From Halobacillus litoralis (GTDB taxonomy: Bacteria; Bacillota; Bacilli; Bacillales; Halobacillaceae), in NCBI RefSeq assembly GCF_009856415.1, contig NZ_WMEZ01000003.1, forward strand, positions 332,879 to 396,878: DNA of 64,000 nt. The letters are read 5' to 3'. Under the pieces are notes generated by a model. The model was not told where the DNA came from. It saw only the letters and a program-made list of their open reading frames with translations, and made no database searches. Positions 7,028-16,035 of the stretch are shown here, piece by piece. Each line of letters opens with the position of its first letter. Position 1 is the stretch's first letter. A program made the position numbers and the translations under genes.

Positions 7028-8614
7028 TCAGGTGACGGCTCTTTGGTATTCATAGGCTAGAAGCGCAAACTCGATGACCTGCCTTTTTTCACATTCCATG
7101 AAATCAGATCCCAGCAGCTTTTCTAACTTTTCCAGGCGGTGATATAACGTCTGGCGGACGACAAAAACTTTGGAAGCGGTTTCTTTTTTAGATCCATTGC
7201 ATGCCAAATAGACCCTTAATGTCTCAAGGAGGTTCGTGTTATTCTTTTCGTCATACTTGATAATCGGTTCTAAGTACTCTTCAACTAACCCGTCAAGATT
7301 GCTGTGCTGATGGACGAGTGAAATCAATCGATACATGTGTAAGTCATCGTAAAAGAATTTGGACTGACTTTCCGGAAGCTTTTCCTGGAGGGTTAAGGTT
7401 TCCTGTGCTGTTTGAAAGCTTTCATGCAATTTGCAGAGGTCTTTCACGTATTTACCAACAGCGATTTGAAATGATGATATACATGAATCATTCAAGAGGC
7501 TGATTTTCTGCAGTCGCTCGACCCCGCGTTTGACCCGATTCTTCCAATCTTCGGCTTCTTTTCTATTCAGCAGAATGAACGTCAGCTGATGTCGCTTCTC
7601 TACAGGAAATACATAATAGCCGTTCTGGTCAAAAATATTGTGGATGAGCATGTTCATATAAGTGACGTCTGGATTGGATTTTTGTCTGTCCACCATGTTC
7701 AACTTGATGGTGAGGACAATGGCGCCTTTTACGGATTTGTCCAGTTTGTAAATCGCAAGTCTGTCACGTATCTCCTCTTCTTCATGCTCTCCCTGCAACC
7801 ACTCGGTCAGCCACTCCGTTTCTTTTGCTTTTCTTTTTTCTTCCGTATAAAGTTCCCTTAATAAATACTGAGCAAGAGCGGTTCCCGTTCGGTCCAATAA
7901 TAAAGACTCGAATTCACCGAACTCCCTCCGGTTGGACAGTAAGTAAATATTAGCAAATTCCCGATCAAATACTTGGACCGGTTGTTTTAAAACTCTTCTC
8001 GAACCGGTTTCCGGCTTGCTAAGCTCCATCAATATTTGCTCGCGTTCTTTCTCTCTCAAGGCGGGGATTGTGACGACCGTATGATCCTTGGCAATATAGA
8101 CGAGCTGGCAATTAACATATTGCTGCAAGTTTTTTAGGATCTCAAAGTAGTTATCAATCGATAATAACCGTTTATTCAACCGCTGCGAATAATCTTCTAA
8201 ATTCGTAATGAACTCGTATTGCTGATTGATGAGATCCGCATGAATATCTTGAGTAATTTCCACAAAAGAAACTTCTTTCCGGAATAAGATAATCGGAAAA
8301 TCGTTGGCTTCCGCATACTCAATCGCTTCCTGGCTTATGTAATCAACGAAACTCCCGATCTCGATACAAATTCCGGCTACTTCTTTTTCGATTAATTGTT
8401 TTAATAAATGGAGAAAAAGCTCATGATCATCCTTCCAGCCAAATCCTGTCGAAAGGACAAGCTCCCCACCTTTCAAATTCTTTCTCACTTCGATCATTTC
8501 ATAAACGTGAACCCATTTGACCAGCCGGTCGATCCCCTTACGACCAGCAATAATTTCAGCTGAAGCGAAATGGTCCCTTTTCAGGATGTTTTCAATCGAC
8601 ATGTGTTCGTTCAT
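7028..8614 (-). CDS. PucR-family transcriptional regulator
   Basis: A 528-residue regulator. The N-terminal PucR domain covers about residues 8-130 and includes the stretch GGELVLSTGFGWKDD; a GGDEF-like central region follows. The C-terminal helix-turn-helix is at about 467-505: YLACNGSKKETASKVF followed by VVRQTLYHRLEKLEKLLG. B. subtilis PucR activates purine catabolism genes. Here the location inside a pyrimidine-degradation cluster makes it the likely sensor and activator for that pathway; the ligand is unknown. Start is ATG at 8612-8614 with an AGAGGGG site. A CodY-like box overlaps its promoter region. Repeats bracket the gene on both sides. Confidence 0.92.
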   Translation of the reverse strand: MNEHMSIENILKRDHFASAEIIAGRKGIDRLVKWVHVYEMIEVRKNLKGGELVLSTGFGWKDDHELFLHLLKQLIEKEVAGICIEIGSFVDYISQEAIEYAEANDFPIILFRKEVSFVEITQDIHADLINQQYEFITNLEDYSQRLNKRLLSIDNYFEILKNLQQYVNCQLVYIAKDHTVVTIPALREKEREQILMELSKPETGSRRVLKQPVQVFDREFANIYLLSNRREFGEFESLLLDRTGTALAQYLLRELYTEEKRKAKETEWLTEWLQGEHEEEEIRDRLAIYKLDKSVKGAIVLTIKLNMVDRQKSNPDVTYMNMLIHNIFDQNGYYVFPVEKRHQLTFILLNRKEAEDWKNRVKRGVERLQKISLLNDSCISSFQIAVGKYVKDLCKLHESFQTAQETLTLQEKLPESQSKFFYDDLHMYRLISLVHQHSNLDGLVEEYLEPIIKYDEKNNTNLLETLRVYLACNGSKKETASKVFVVRQTLYHRLEKLEKLLGSDFMECEKRQVIEFALLAYEYQRAVT

Positions 8615-8642
8615 TGAATGACCCCTCTTTTAAAGTACAACA

Positions 8643-8657
8643 ATTTTTCAGAAAAAT
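8643..8657 (-). promoter_or_regulatory. CodY-like box in the pucR promoter
   Basis: ATTTTTCTGAAAAAT on the minus strand differs from the CodY consensus AATTTTCWGAAAATT at two positions. It directly follows a TTGTAA-N17-TTAGAT promoter-like sequence, overlapping the likely transcription start. That would tie the pathway to the branched-chain amino acid/GTP status of the cell. The consensus match is seen; binding is inferred. Confidence 0.55.
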
Positions 8658-8744
8658 CTAATAGATTGTGAGATTTTCTTACAAAAAAGTTTAATAGTCC
8701 TAGTGAATCTAACACCTCCTCCAATATTCAACGATCTTCAACAA

Positions 8745-9000
8745 ACTGGCAGGATTGTGTAAGACTTGATTTCGAGACTTTTGTTGGAGTTTAGAGGCTC
8801 CGGGAAAAGGTTCGCTTTCCGTGGGCGAGTGATGAGCCTCCTCGAGCTAACGCTCTGCGGGGTCTCATCTACCACGCACTTCCCACAGGACGCAGTCCGA
8901 GGAGGCTCACCGCGCTCCCGCGGAAAGCGAGCTATTCCCCGAAGCCCCCTTCCACTCAGCAAACATCTCGAAACTGAGTTTTCAAGAATAGGGAGCTTAT
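8745..9000. repeat. GC-rich intergenic repeat, copy 2 (short form)
   Basis: A 256-bp version of the same family with both outer ends: ACTGGCAGGATTGTGTAAG at left and TTCAAGAATAGGGAGCTTAT at right. It has one imperfect palindrome inside. The reverse complement of 8882-8929 is identical to the first 48 bases of the core of copies 1 and 4, while the left arm is diverged. It fills the gap between pucR and the 78-residue gene. Confidence 0.8.
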
Positions 9001-9015
9001 GTGAAAGATATAGAT

Positions 9016-9065
9016 GAAATAGAAGAAAGAGGATTGGCAGGGGCCAATCCTCTTTCTTCTATTTC
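9016..9065 (-). terminator. Long perfect hairpin at the end of the transporter operon
   Basis: A 23-bp perfect stem with loop AGGG, from GAAATAGAAG to CTTCTATTTC. The stop codon of the 78-residue gene (9059-9061) lies inside the stem. The downstream minus sequence is only moderately T-rich, so it may act in mRNA 3' stabilisation as well as termination. Confidence 0.7.
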
Positions 9066-9295
9066 ACACTCTGTTTTTTCTGTTGCTGGACGAGAATGGT
9101 AGAGAAATACTTCCTCGTATCCGGGTGCAGGATGTGGAGCCGTTCCTTTTCACTTTTATCAGATTCGTTTCCTTTATATTGAAACTCAACGAATGCTCCA
9201 CTTAAATTTTCAGTGACTCCACTTATGACATAGCCCTGCTCCAATAAAAAATCGATCTTTTCGCGTTCTGCTTCAAACTCGCGATGGTCAGACAT
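9059..9295 (-). CDS. Small unknown protein at the end of the pyrimidine operon
   Basis: A 78-residue soluble, charged protein starting MSDHREFEAEREKIDFLLEQ, with a short beta-rich middle (GYVISGVTENLSGAFVEFQY) and an LHILHPDTRKYFSTILV segment. I do not recognise a family. It begins 15 nt downstream of the transporter stop, with an AAGGAGGAATTTGA ribosome site. It is therefore the last gene of the preT-preA-hydA-transporter unit. A regulatory or accessory role to the transporter or PreAT is possible but unproven. Confidence 0.8.
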   Translation of the reverse strand: MSDHREFEAEREKIDFLLEQGYVISGVTENLSGAFVEFQYKGNESDKSEKERLHILHPDTRKYFSTILVQQQKKQSVK

Positions 9296-9310
9296 TCAAA
9301 TTCCTCCTTC

Positions 9311-10804
9311 TTATGCATCTATTTTCCTTGTGGATCCTTCTGTACCTGTCTTACGCCCCAGCTTTTCTTCTACGAATTTTTCTCCGATGACCCAGTCACG
9401 ACCGACGGTTATGCCGAGATATTCATCATCACTTGGGTTATCAATTTCTGCCTGGGGATGCTTTTTGAAATACCAATGTTTGGCTAATAAGTAATAACAT
9501 AGCGCTCCTACGCCAAATCCGACGAAGAAAGAATAGGTTGAGAACGTATAGGCGAAGGCACTTCCGATGACCCATGAAATGATTCCAGCCCAGTTGACTC
9601 CTCCGTCATACCGGAATTGACCACCTTGTTTATACAAATCGTGGACGTTCATTCTCCGCTTCCTCAATAAGTAGTAATCGGCGAAAATGATCCCTACGAT
9701 GACAGAGAGAATGGCTGCCGCAATCAATAATACGGGAATCAATAAGTTGAAGATACTCCATGGTTGGATGACTGTTCCTACAAGCCCTGCGATAAAAACC
9801 CCTGCCCAAAATGGCAGTTTCGGTCCTCCGACATTAGAGAAAATAGTGGCCGCAGGTACGATGTTCGCTGACACGTTTGTCGACCATTGGGCAAGAACGA
9901 TCATTAATAGAAGAATACCAAGGACTAGTCCGCTGGCTGATTCCTGTAAAGCAACGACAGGGTCAAAGTTGGATACAGCAATGTAAGATACGGCACCAAG
10001 AACAACGATGAAGGTTTGTGTTAAAGGCAGTGCCACAAGACTTCCTACAAGAGCCCCTTTGTTTCTTTTCACCCAATTACGTTCCAGTTTCGGTGCTTTT
10101 ATAAAGCGAGAAATGGAGGATATATCAGCTGCGAGCGTTGACCAATATCCCATATTCCCAACAACGACGACAACGAAAGCTGTAAAAGCCGCGCCTCCGG
10201 TGACAGGGCTTTCCACCCAAGTCCATATGTCTTTCCCCTGTTCAGAAGCTGTTCCAGCGAGGGTAAAATACATCCATACTCCAATCAAAATAATGATCGG
10301 GGCAGCTAGGTCAGCGAACTTCTCTACCGCTTTGATGCCTAAGGCCGTGTTAAATAATTGAAATAGAGCAAAGAGAATATAACATACAAACCAATTATCA
10401 AAACCGAATAAAATGTTTAAAATTCCATTAATGGCAGTTGAACCGAAGAACGTATTAATCCCGAACCACATCGATGCAGCAACCCCGCGCACGACAGATG
10501 GAAAATGGGTACCTATCGTCCCAAAAGGTGCCCTCATATAAACTGGGAAAGATATCCCATGTTCGATTCCAATATCAGCCGTCACAGAAATCGCTAGACC
10601 GATTAGAATCGTTCCCACCAAAGTACCAAGAACGACCCAGATCAAGGATATTTCCTGTACCCCTGCTCCACCGATAGCGAATGCTGCCAGTACGACAGCC
10701 ATTCCGACCCACATAAACGAAAAACCTAAGGTACTGATTTTTTTCTCATTGTGAGGGATGGGCATTAAATCCGGGGACATCAAATGATTTGTCTTTTTGT
10801 CCAT
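9311..10804 (-). CDS. NCS1-family nucleobase/allantoin/hydantoin permease
   Basis: A 497-residue polytopic protein of the nucleobase:cation symporter-1 family, with about twelve hydrophobic segments. Features include FSFMWVGMAVVLAAFAIGG in helix 1, ISFPVYMRAPFGTIGTHFPS in the substrate-site region, and MWFGINTFFGSTAI. It is related to B. subtilis PucI-type allantoin permease. Its place directly after hydA suggests uptake of uracil, thymine or dihydropyrimidine, but allantoin or hydantoin cannot be excluded. Start ATG is at 10802-10804 after AGGAGGAGTCCATAT. Confidence 0.9.
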   Translation of the reverse strand: MDKKTNHLMSPDLMPIPHNEKKISTLGFSFMWVGMAVVLAAFAIGGAGVQEISLIWVVLGTLVGTILIGLAISVTADIGIEHGISFPVYMRAPFGTIGTHFPSVVRGVAASMWFGINTFFGSTAINGILNILFGFDNWFVCYILFALFQLFNTALGIKAVEKFADLAAPIIILIGVWMYFTLAGTASEQGKDIWTWVESPVTGGAAFTAFVVVVVGNMGYWSTLAADISSISRFIKAPKLERNWVKRNKGALVGSLVALPLTQTFIVVLGAVSYIAVSNFDPVVALQESASGLVLGILLLMIVLAQWSTNVSANIVPAATIFSNVGGPKLPFWAGVFIAGLVGTVIQPWSIFNLLIPVLLIAAAILSVIVGIIFADYYLLRKRRMNVHDLYKQGGQFRYDGGVNWAGIISWVIGSAFAYTFSTYSFFVGFGVGALCYYLLAKHWYFKKHPQAEIDNPSDDEYLGITVGRDWVIGEKFVEEKLGRKTGTEGSTRKIDA

Positions 10805-10896
10805 ATATGGACTCCTCCTACCTATACCTGTTTTTTAAAAGGCTGCCTGGCTTTCAATGAAGCGAGGCAGCCTACAATCCATGGCATACGGACAGG

Positions 10897-12312
10897 TTAC
10901 TTCTGATAAAGTTCTTCTTTGGAGGATGTCAATTCCCCGTAACGGGAACGTTTCAAGTAGTTTCCTTTGCCGAGTTTACCGACAAATTCTTTATTCTGGA
11001 TGACAAAGTCACCACGGGATAATACACTGATCGGTTGTCCGGTCACTTTCATTCCTTCAAAAGGATTGTAGTCGGCAGCCATGTGACTCGTTTCAACAGA
11101 AATCGTGCGTTCCACATTCGGGTCGAAGATGACGATATCCGCATCTGCGCCGACCGATATCGTACCTTTTTGTGGGAACAGTCCGAATGTCTTTGCAATT
11201 TTCGTGGACGTTATGTTTACAAACTCGTTCAGAGAAATTCTTCCCTTTTTCACCCCTTCAGAGAAAAGGATGCTAACGCGATCTTCGATGATCGGACCGC
11301 CGTTCGGAATCTTTGTGAAGTCTCCTTTTCCTAAATCTTTCTGACCTTTAAAGTCAAAGGAGCATTGATCGGAACCAAGCGTTTGCAGGTCCCCTGTTTT
11401 AAGGGCCTTCCATAATACATCCTGGTGGTGCTTTTCACGAAGTGGTGGCGACCACACATACTTCGCGCCTTCGAAGTCTGGCTTTTCTAAGTAACTTTGA
11501 TCGAGAACCAAGTATTGCGGGCACGTTTCACCCATCACGTTATAGCCTTTTTTGCGTGCTTTCGCGATGGCCTCCACCGCTTCTTCACACGTCACATGAA
11601 CCACATATAACTGGGAGTCGGCAAGTCCTGTTAATTCTGCTGCACGCCCCGTCGCTTCACCTTCTACTTCAGGCGGACGCGTCAATGCATGATAAATCGG
11701 ATCGGTTTGTCCCGCTTCCAATGCTTTATTAACTAAATGATCGATTACATCCCCGTTTTCCGCATGGACCATGACTAAGGCGCCCAGTTTCTTCGCTTGT
11801 TCTAATGTACGGAAAAGCGTGCCGTCATCTGCCTGGAACACATTTTTATAGGCCATGAAAACTTTGAATGAAGTAATCCCTTCGTCTTCAATAACACTTG
11901 GCAGCTGTTCAAGGACATCATCGTTCATTTCGCCAATCATCAAATGAAAACTGTAATCGATGACGGACTTGTCCTTTGATTTCGCATGCCACTGATCAAT
12001 GGAGTTCTGTAGTGGCTTTCCTTTGTCTGTGAGGCAAAAGTCTATGACCGTGGTTGTCCCACCGTGAGCAGCAGCAATGGTACCCGTTTCAAAGTCATCC
12101 TTACTCACTGTCCCACCAAACGGCATCTCGAGGTGAGTGTGTGGGTCGATGCCTCCAGGGAAAATGTAATTCCCTTCTGCATCCACCACTTCCGCTGCAG
12201 GATCGGTCAAATTCTGTCCGATCAAAGCAATCTTTTCATTTTCGATGAGAATATCCGCTTTGTACGTATCAGCAGCTGTGACAATCGTTCCATTTTTGAT
12301 GATTTTCTTCAT
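10897..12312 (-). CDS. hydA: Dihydropyrimidinase / D-hydantoinase
   Basis: A 471-residue cyclic amidohydrolase that opens 5,6-dihydrouracil or dihydrothymine to the N-carbamoyl-beta-amino acid. Metal ligands are visible: the DPHTHLEMPFGGT motif (about residues 56-68), the probable carboxylated lysine in SFKVFMAYKN (about 148-157), HAEN (about 182) and HVTCEEA (about 238), plus SDQCSF (about 315). It is 18 nt downstream of preA, with a GGAGGGATTAG ribosome site. Hydantoinase activity is common in the family, but the preTA neighbours make pyrimidine degradation the natural role. Confidence 0.95.
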   Translation of the reverse strand: MKKIIKNGTIVTAADTYKADILIENEKIALIGQNLTDPAAEVVDAEGNYIFPGGIDPHTHLEMPFGGTVSKDDFETGTIAAAHGGTTTVIDFCLTDKGKPLQNSIDQWHAKSKDKSVIDYSFHLMIGEMNDDVLEQLPSVIEDEGITSFKVFMAYKNVFQADDGTLFRTLEQAKKLGALVMVHAENGDVIDHLVNKALEAGQTDPIYHALTRPPEVEGEATGRAAELTGLADSQLYVVHVTCEEAVEAIAKARKKGYNVMGETCPQYLVLDQSYLEKPDFEGAKYVWSPPLREKHHQDVLWKALKTGDLQTLGSDQCSFDFKGQKDLGKGDFTKIPNGGPIIEDRVSILFSEGVKKGRISLNEFVNITSTKIAKTFGLFPQKGTISVGADADIVIFDPNVERTISVETSHMAADYNPFEGMKVTGQPISVLSRGDFVIQNKEFVGKLGKGNYLKRSRYGELTSSKEELYQK

Positions 12313-12330
12313 CTAATCCCTCCATACCAT

Positions 12331-13617
12331 TTATTTAATTAAATTGACATCACAAGAGGACGCTGCACCAATGGCTGCTTGCCTTTCATTCCATGTCATC
12401 GGTGGCTTGCCGTTCGCGTACTCCACCATGTCGATCGCGCCATCTACCGGGCAGACGATGCTGCAAAGGTTACACCCGACACAATCTTCTTCACGAACTT
12501 TCAGAATGTCGTTGCCATTGGCATCTTTCAACATATCGATACACTGGTGAGAAGTATCTTCACATGCGATATGGCACTTGTTACAGTTGATGCATACATC
12601 ATTATTGATTTGAGCAACGACCTGGTGATTGAGGTCTAAATTGCCCCAGTCGCTGTACTTCTCTACAGACTTTCCGACAAGATCCATGACGGAATCAATG
12701 CCTTTTTCATCAAGATAATTGTCGAGGCCATCGACCATATCCTCAATGATGCTAAATCCGTGGTGCATCGCAGCTGTACAGACTTGGACCCCTGTTGCAC
12801 CCATGAGCATAAACTCGACAGCCTCTCTCCAACTCGATACGCCACCCATTCCAGATATCGGAACATTGATTTTCGGATGACGAGCACATTCAGCTACCAT
12901 GTTCAATGCAATGGGCTTAACGGCAGGACCACAGTAACCACCGTGAGCTCCTTTCCCAGCTACGTTCGGAATCGTATCCCATGAATCGATATCGACCCCA
13001 GCAAGGCTGTTGATCGTATTAATCATACTGACCGCATCCGCGCCGCCATTGACGGCAGCTTCCGCTGTGAAAGTAATGTCAGTAATGTTCGGTGTGAGTT
13101 TTACGATGACGGGCGTTTGCGCGACTTCTTTCGCCCACATCGTCTGCTTCTCAACAAGCTCTGGAACCTGCCCGGAGGCTGCCCCCATGCCGCGTTCCGC
13201 CATCCCGTGCGGACAGCCGAAGTTCAACTCCAGCCCATCCACCCCGACGTCTTCGACACGTTTGACGATTTCATGCCATTTTTCCTGTGTCGGTTCAACC
13301 ATCAATGAAGCAATGATCGCATGGTCAGGAAACCTTTTTTTCGTTTCGTAAATTTCTTTCAAGTTCACTTCTAATGGACGGTCTGTGATCAGCTCAATAT
13401 TATTGAAACCAGCCACTTGTTTTCCATTAAACCCTACGGCCGCAAAACGGGAGGATACGTTTAAGATTGGTTCACCTAGCGTTTTCCAAACGGCCCCGCC
13501 CCACCCTGCTTCAAATGCGCGCTGGACCTGGTAGCCCGAGTTTGTCGGAGGCGCAGAGGCGAGCCAGTATGGATTCGGAGATTTGATTCCTGCAAGATTC
13601 AAACTTAAGTCAGCCAT
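12331..13617 (-). CDS. preA: Dihydropyrimidine dehydrogenase, catalytic subunit PreA
   Basis: A 428-residue FMN enzyme of the dihydroorotate dehydrogenase fold that reduces uracil or thymine. The catalytic region around residues 125-145 contains LELNFGCPHGMAERGMGAA. Two C-terminal 4Fe-4S motifs follow, CINCNKCHIAC (about 340-350) and CVGCNLCSIVCP (about 376-387), which carry electrons from the FAD subunit. It overlaps preT by 13 nt, as expected for subunits of one complex. Length matches E. coli PreA. Start ATG follows AAGGAGGAACATAC. Confidence 0.96.
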   Translation of the reverse strand: MADLSLNLAGIKSPNPYWLASAPPTNSGYQVQRAFEAGWGGAVWKTLGEPILNVSSRFAAVGFNGKQVAGFNNIELITDRPLEVNLKEIYETKKRFPDHAIIASLMVEPTQEKWHEIVKRVEDVGVDGLELNFGCPHGMAERGMGAASGQVPELVEKQTMWAKEVAQTPVIVKLTPNITDITFTAEAAVNGGADAVSMINTINSLAGVDIDSWDTIPNVAGKGAHGGYCGPAVKPIALNMVAECARHPKINVPISGMGGVSSWREAVEFMLMGATGVQVCTAAMHHGFSIIEDMVDGLDNYLDEKGIDSVMDLVGKSVEKYSDWGNLDLNHQVVAQINNDVCINCNKCHIACEDTSHQCIDMLKDANGNDILKVREEDCVGCNLCSIVCPVDGAIDMVEYANGKPPMTWNERQAAIGAASSCDVNLIK

Positions 13618-15014
13618 GTATGTTCCTCCTTGTTGAAAGATTTATAGGCATTCGTCGGTTCAGGTGCCAGTTGTTTGTGGATCGCCATCGCTGCTTCTTT
13701 TCCTTGTTGGGCGGCTGTTACAACCATCGCTTCACCCTGCCCTTTGGCAAAGATGACATCCCCCGCTGAAAAAACTTTCGGATTGGATGTTTGCAATGTT
13801 TCTGGATTGACTGTGACAACGCCACCCTCATGATCCAGCCCAAACCCTTCAATAAGATCGGTATAACGGCTTTGACCAATGGCTTTAATGACAGCATCCA
13901 CTTCCATAACAAATTCAGAGTTTTCAACAGGAGAAGGTCGGCGGCGGCCATCCGCATCCGGTTCACCGAGGGCCATCTTCACACATTTCAGGTGTGTGAC
14001 TTTCCCATTTTCATCACCAATGATTTCAACAGGTTGTGTAAGCCAGTTGAATTCGACATCATCCTGCTTAGCAAAGTCATATTCAAACTCATACGCGGTC
14101 ATTTCATTCCTCGTCCGGCGGTAGACGATCTTCACATCGCCCGCACCTTTTCGAGCGGCGCAGGTCGCTGCATCAATGGCTGTGTTTCCAGCACCGACAA
14201 CGACGACATTTTCCCCAAGAAGTTCATCGGTGATCGGCCCAGACTTCGTACTTTTCACAAAATCTATCGCGTCATGCACACCATCCAGATCCTCTCCATC
14301 AATGCCGAGCATCGGAACATTCCCCATACCGATCGTCAGAACGATCGAGTCATAATCATTGGTCAACTCTTCAAAAGAAACATCTGTGCCTACACGCGTA
14401 TTGGTGCGGATTTCAACATCCAACTTTTCGACTTGATCGACTTCCCAGCGAGAAATATCCTGTGGAAGACGGAAAGACACAATCCCGTAAGTATCAAGGC
14501 CACCCGCTTCAGCTTCAGCCTCAAAAATCGTCACGTCATAACCGAACCTGGCGAGTTCTCTGGCTGCCGATAACCCGGCAGGTCCACCGCCGACAACCGC
14601 AACTTTTTTCCCATTTTTCTTACCGGGCTTGAACAATAATTGTTCGTTTTTAATTGCCCAATCTGTTGCGAATCGTTGTAAATCTCCAATTAAGATCGGT
14701 TCCGTGGAATGGTTCAAAACACAGGCCCCTTCGCACAATTCTTCCGTTGGACAAACACGGGCGCAGGTCGCTCCGACAGGGTTGGACGACATAATCGTCG
14801 TTGCCGATCCTTTCAAGTTCCCGGATGCGATCTTCTTGATGAATTTCGGGATATCGATGCCTGTGGGACAAGCCTGGATACAAGGAGCATCGTAACAATA
14901 TAAACAGCGGTTCGATTCTTCCATCGCTTCCTGAGCATTCAGCCCGTCATGGACTTCCTCGAAGTTCACCTTCAAATTTTCTAATGAAATTCCTTTGCTC
15001 TTTAACTGGGTCAA
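13605..15014 (-). CDS. preT: Dihydropyrimidine dehydrogenase, FAD/Fe-S subunit PreT
   Basis: A 469-residue GltD-like flavoprotein that takes electrons from NAD(P)H and passes them to PreA. The N-terminal Fe-S region has CLYCYDAPCIQACP (about residues 38-51) and CARVCPTEELCEGAC (about 83-97). The FAD fold is VAVVGGGPAGLSAA (about 139-152) and a second nucleotide fold is VVVVGAGNTAIDAA (about 273-286). The start is a TTG, with AAAGGAGGGAAACACC upstream. It lies behind two terminator-like hairpins that separate it from the amidohydrolase gene. Confidence 0.95.
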   Translation of the reverse strand: MTQLKSKGISLENLKVNFEEVHDGLNAQEAMEESNRCLYCYDAPCIQACPTGIDIPKFIKKIASGNLKGSATTIMSSNPVGATCARVCPTEELCEGACVLNHSTEPILIGDLQRFATDWAIKNEQLLFKPGKKNGKKVAVVGGGPAGLSAARELARFGYDVTIFEAEAEAGGLDTYGIVSFRLPQDISRWEVDQVEKLDVEIRTNTRVGTDVSFEELTNDYDSIVLTIGMGNVPMLGIDGEDLDGVHDAIDFVKSTKSGPITDELLGENVVVVGAGNTAIDAATCAARKGAGDVKIVYRRTRNEMTAYEFEYDFAKQDDVEFNWLTQPVEIIGDENGKVTHLKCVKMALGEPDADGRRRPSPVENSEFVMEVDAVIKAIGQSRYTDLIEGFGLDHEGGVVTVNPETLQTSNPKVFSAGDVIFAKGQGEAMVVTAAQQGKEAAMAIHKQLAPEPTNAYKSFNKEEHTWLT

Positions 15015-15030
15015 GGTGTTTCCCTCCTTT

Positions 15031-15062
15031 AATAAAAGAGAGGCTTTTAGGTAGGCCTCTTA
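15031..15062 (-). terminator. Second terminator-like hairpin ahead of preT
   Basis: AGAGGC / GCCTCT stem followed on the minus strand by CTTTTATT. It immediately precedes the preT ribosome site, so it could be an attenuator. Confidence 0.55.
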
Positions 15063-15063
15063 A

Positions 15064-15119
15064 TAAAAAAGTTCCACATAGAGAAAATGGTTCATTTTCT
15101 TTTGCTCTATGCAGAACTT
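15064..15119 (-). terminator. Terminator after the beta-ureidopropionase gene
   Basis: A long hairpin with AAGTTC / GAACTT outer stem (114-119 with 69-74 of the 15000s), CATAGAG / CTCTATG and an inner GAAAATG / CATTTTC. It is followed by TTTTTTATT in the minus transcript, about 25 nt beyond the gene end. Confidence 0.75.
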
Positions 15120-15144
15120 CTACTTTGTGTCTGATGGATAGGGT

Positions 15145-16035
15145 TTAAGGGAGAAGCTCAACCATGTTTTCGTAAGTTTCCGGACGGCGGTCACGATAGA
15201 ACTGCCAGGTGTCACGTACTTCACGGATAAACTTCTTGTCCATTTCTGCAACGAGGACTTCGTCTTGATCACGGCTTGCGGTTGCAACGAAGTTCCCGCG
15301 CGGGTCGACCAGATAGGACTGTCCATAAAATTCACCCATGTTCCACGGTCCTTCATAACCGACACGGTTGATGGCACCAAGGTAATACCCGTTTGCTACG
15401 GCATGAGCAGGCTGCTCCAGTTTCCATAGGTACTCAGAAAGTCCAGCTACAGTTGCTGATGGGTTAAAGACCACTTCTGCCCCGTTCAACCCAAGCAATC
15501 TAGCACCCTCAGGGAAGTGGCGATCATAACAGATATAGACACCGACTTTGGCAAAGGCTGTATCGAATACAGGATAACCGAGGTTTCCTGGCTTGAAGTA
15601 ATATTTCTCCCAGAACCCGTGCCCTTTGTCACCGACAGCGACTTGTGGAATGTGGTGTTTGCGGTATTTTCCTAGATAAGAGCCATCTGCATCGATGACA
15701 GCCGCTGTGTTATAGTACGTCGAAATCCCCTCTTTTTCATAGATAGGAAGAACAATGACGACACCCAATTCTTTCGCAAGTTCTTGGAAACGTATGGTGG
15801 TAGGACCATTTGGAATTTCTTCTGCTGAGTCGTACCACTTCGGATTTTGTTCTGAACAAAAGTACGGCCCATAGAAAATCTCTTGAAGGCAGATGATCTG
15901 CGCCCCTTTTTCCGCTGCTTCTTTTACGAGTTTGATATGTTTTTCGATGGAGTGCTGTTTATGAACCTCTACAGGCTCACTTCCATCCACATCATGCGAA
16001 GCTTGGATTAAACCAATCTGGACTTTATCAGACAC
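15145..16035 (-). CDS. Beta-ureidopropionase (N-carbamoyl-beta-alanine amidohydrolase)
   Basis: A 296-residue nitrilase-superfamily amidohydrolase. The catalytic triad is visible as Glu in CLQEIFYGPYFC (about residue 48), Lys in LGKYRKHHIPQ (about 123) and Cys in GVYICYDRHFPE (about 157). It would release beta-alanine, CO2 and ammonia from N-carbamoyl-beta-alanine. N-carbamoylputrescine amidase is a close relative, but the neighbours favour the pyrimidine route. Start is GTG after AAGGAGGAATTATA; the GTG overlaps the stop of a possible 29-codon leader frame. Confidence 0.92.
   Translation of the reverse strand: MSDKVQIGLIQASHDVDGSEPVEVHKQHSIEKHIKLVKEAAEKGAQIICLQEIFYGPYFCSEQNPKWYDSAEEIPNGPTTIRFQELAKELGVVIVLPIYEKEGISTYYNTAAVIDADGSYLGKYRKHHIPQVAVGDKGHGFWEKYYFKPGNLGYPVFDTAFAKVGVYICYDRHFPEGARLLGLNGAEVVFNPSATVAGLSEYLWKLEQPAHAVANGYYLGAINRVGYEGPWNMGEFYGQSYLVDPRGNFVATASRDQDEVLVAEMDKKFIREVRDTWQFYRDRRPETYENMVELLP

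Noticed and set aside
6294..9000. CRISPR array
   Set aside because: The repeats are long, inverted, few and unevenly spaced, with no spacers and no cas genes in the window.
8738..9017. Open frames in repeat copy 2
   Set aside because: Same reason: the PRERGEPPRTASC-type translation is the repeat core, not a conserved protein.
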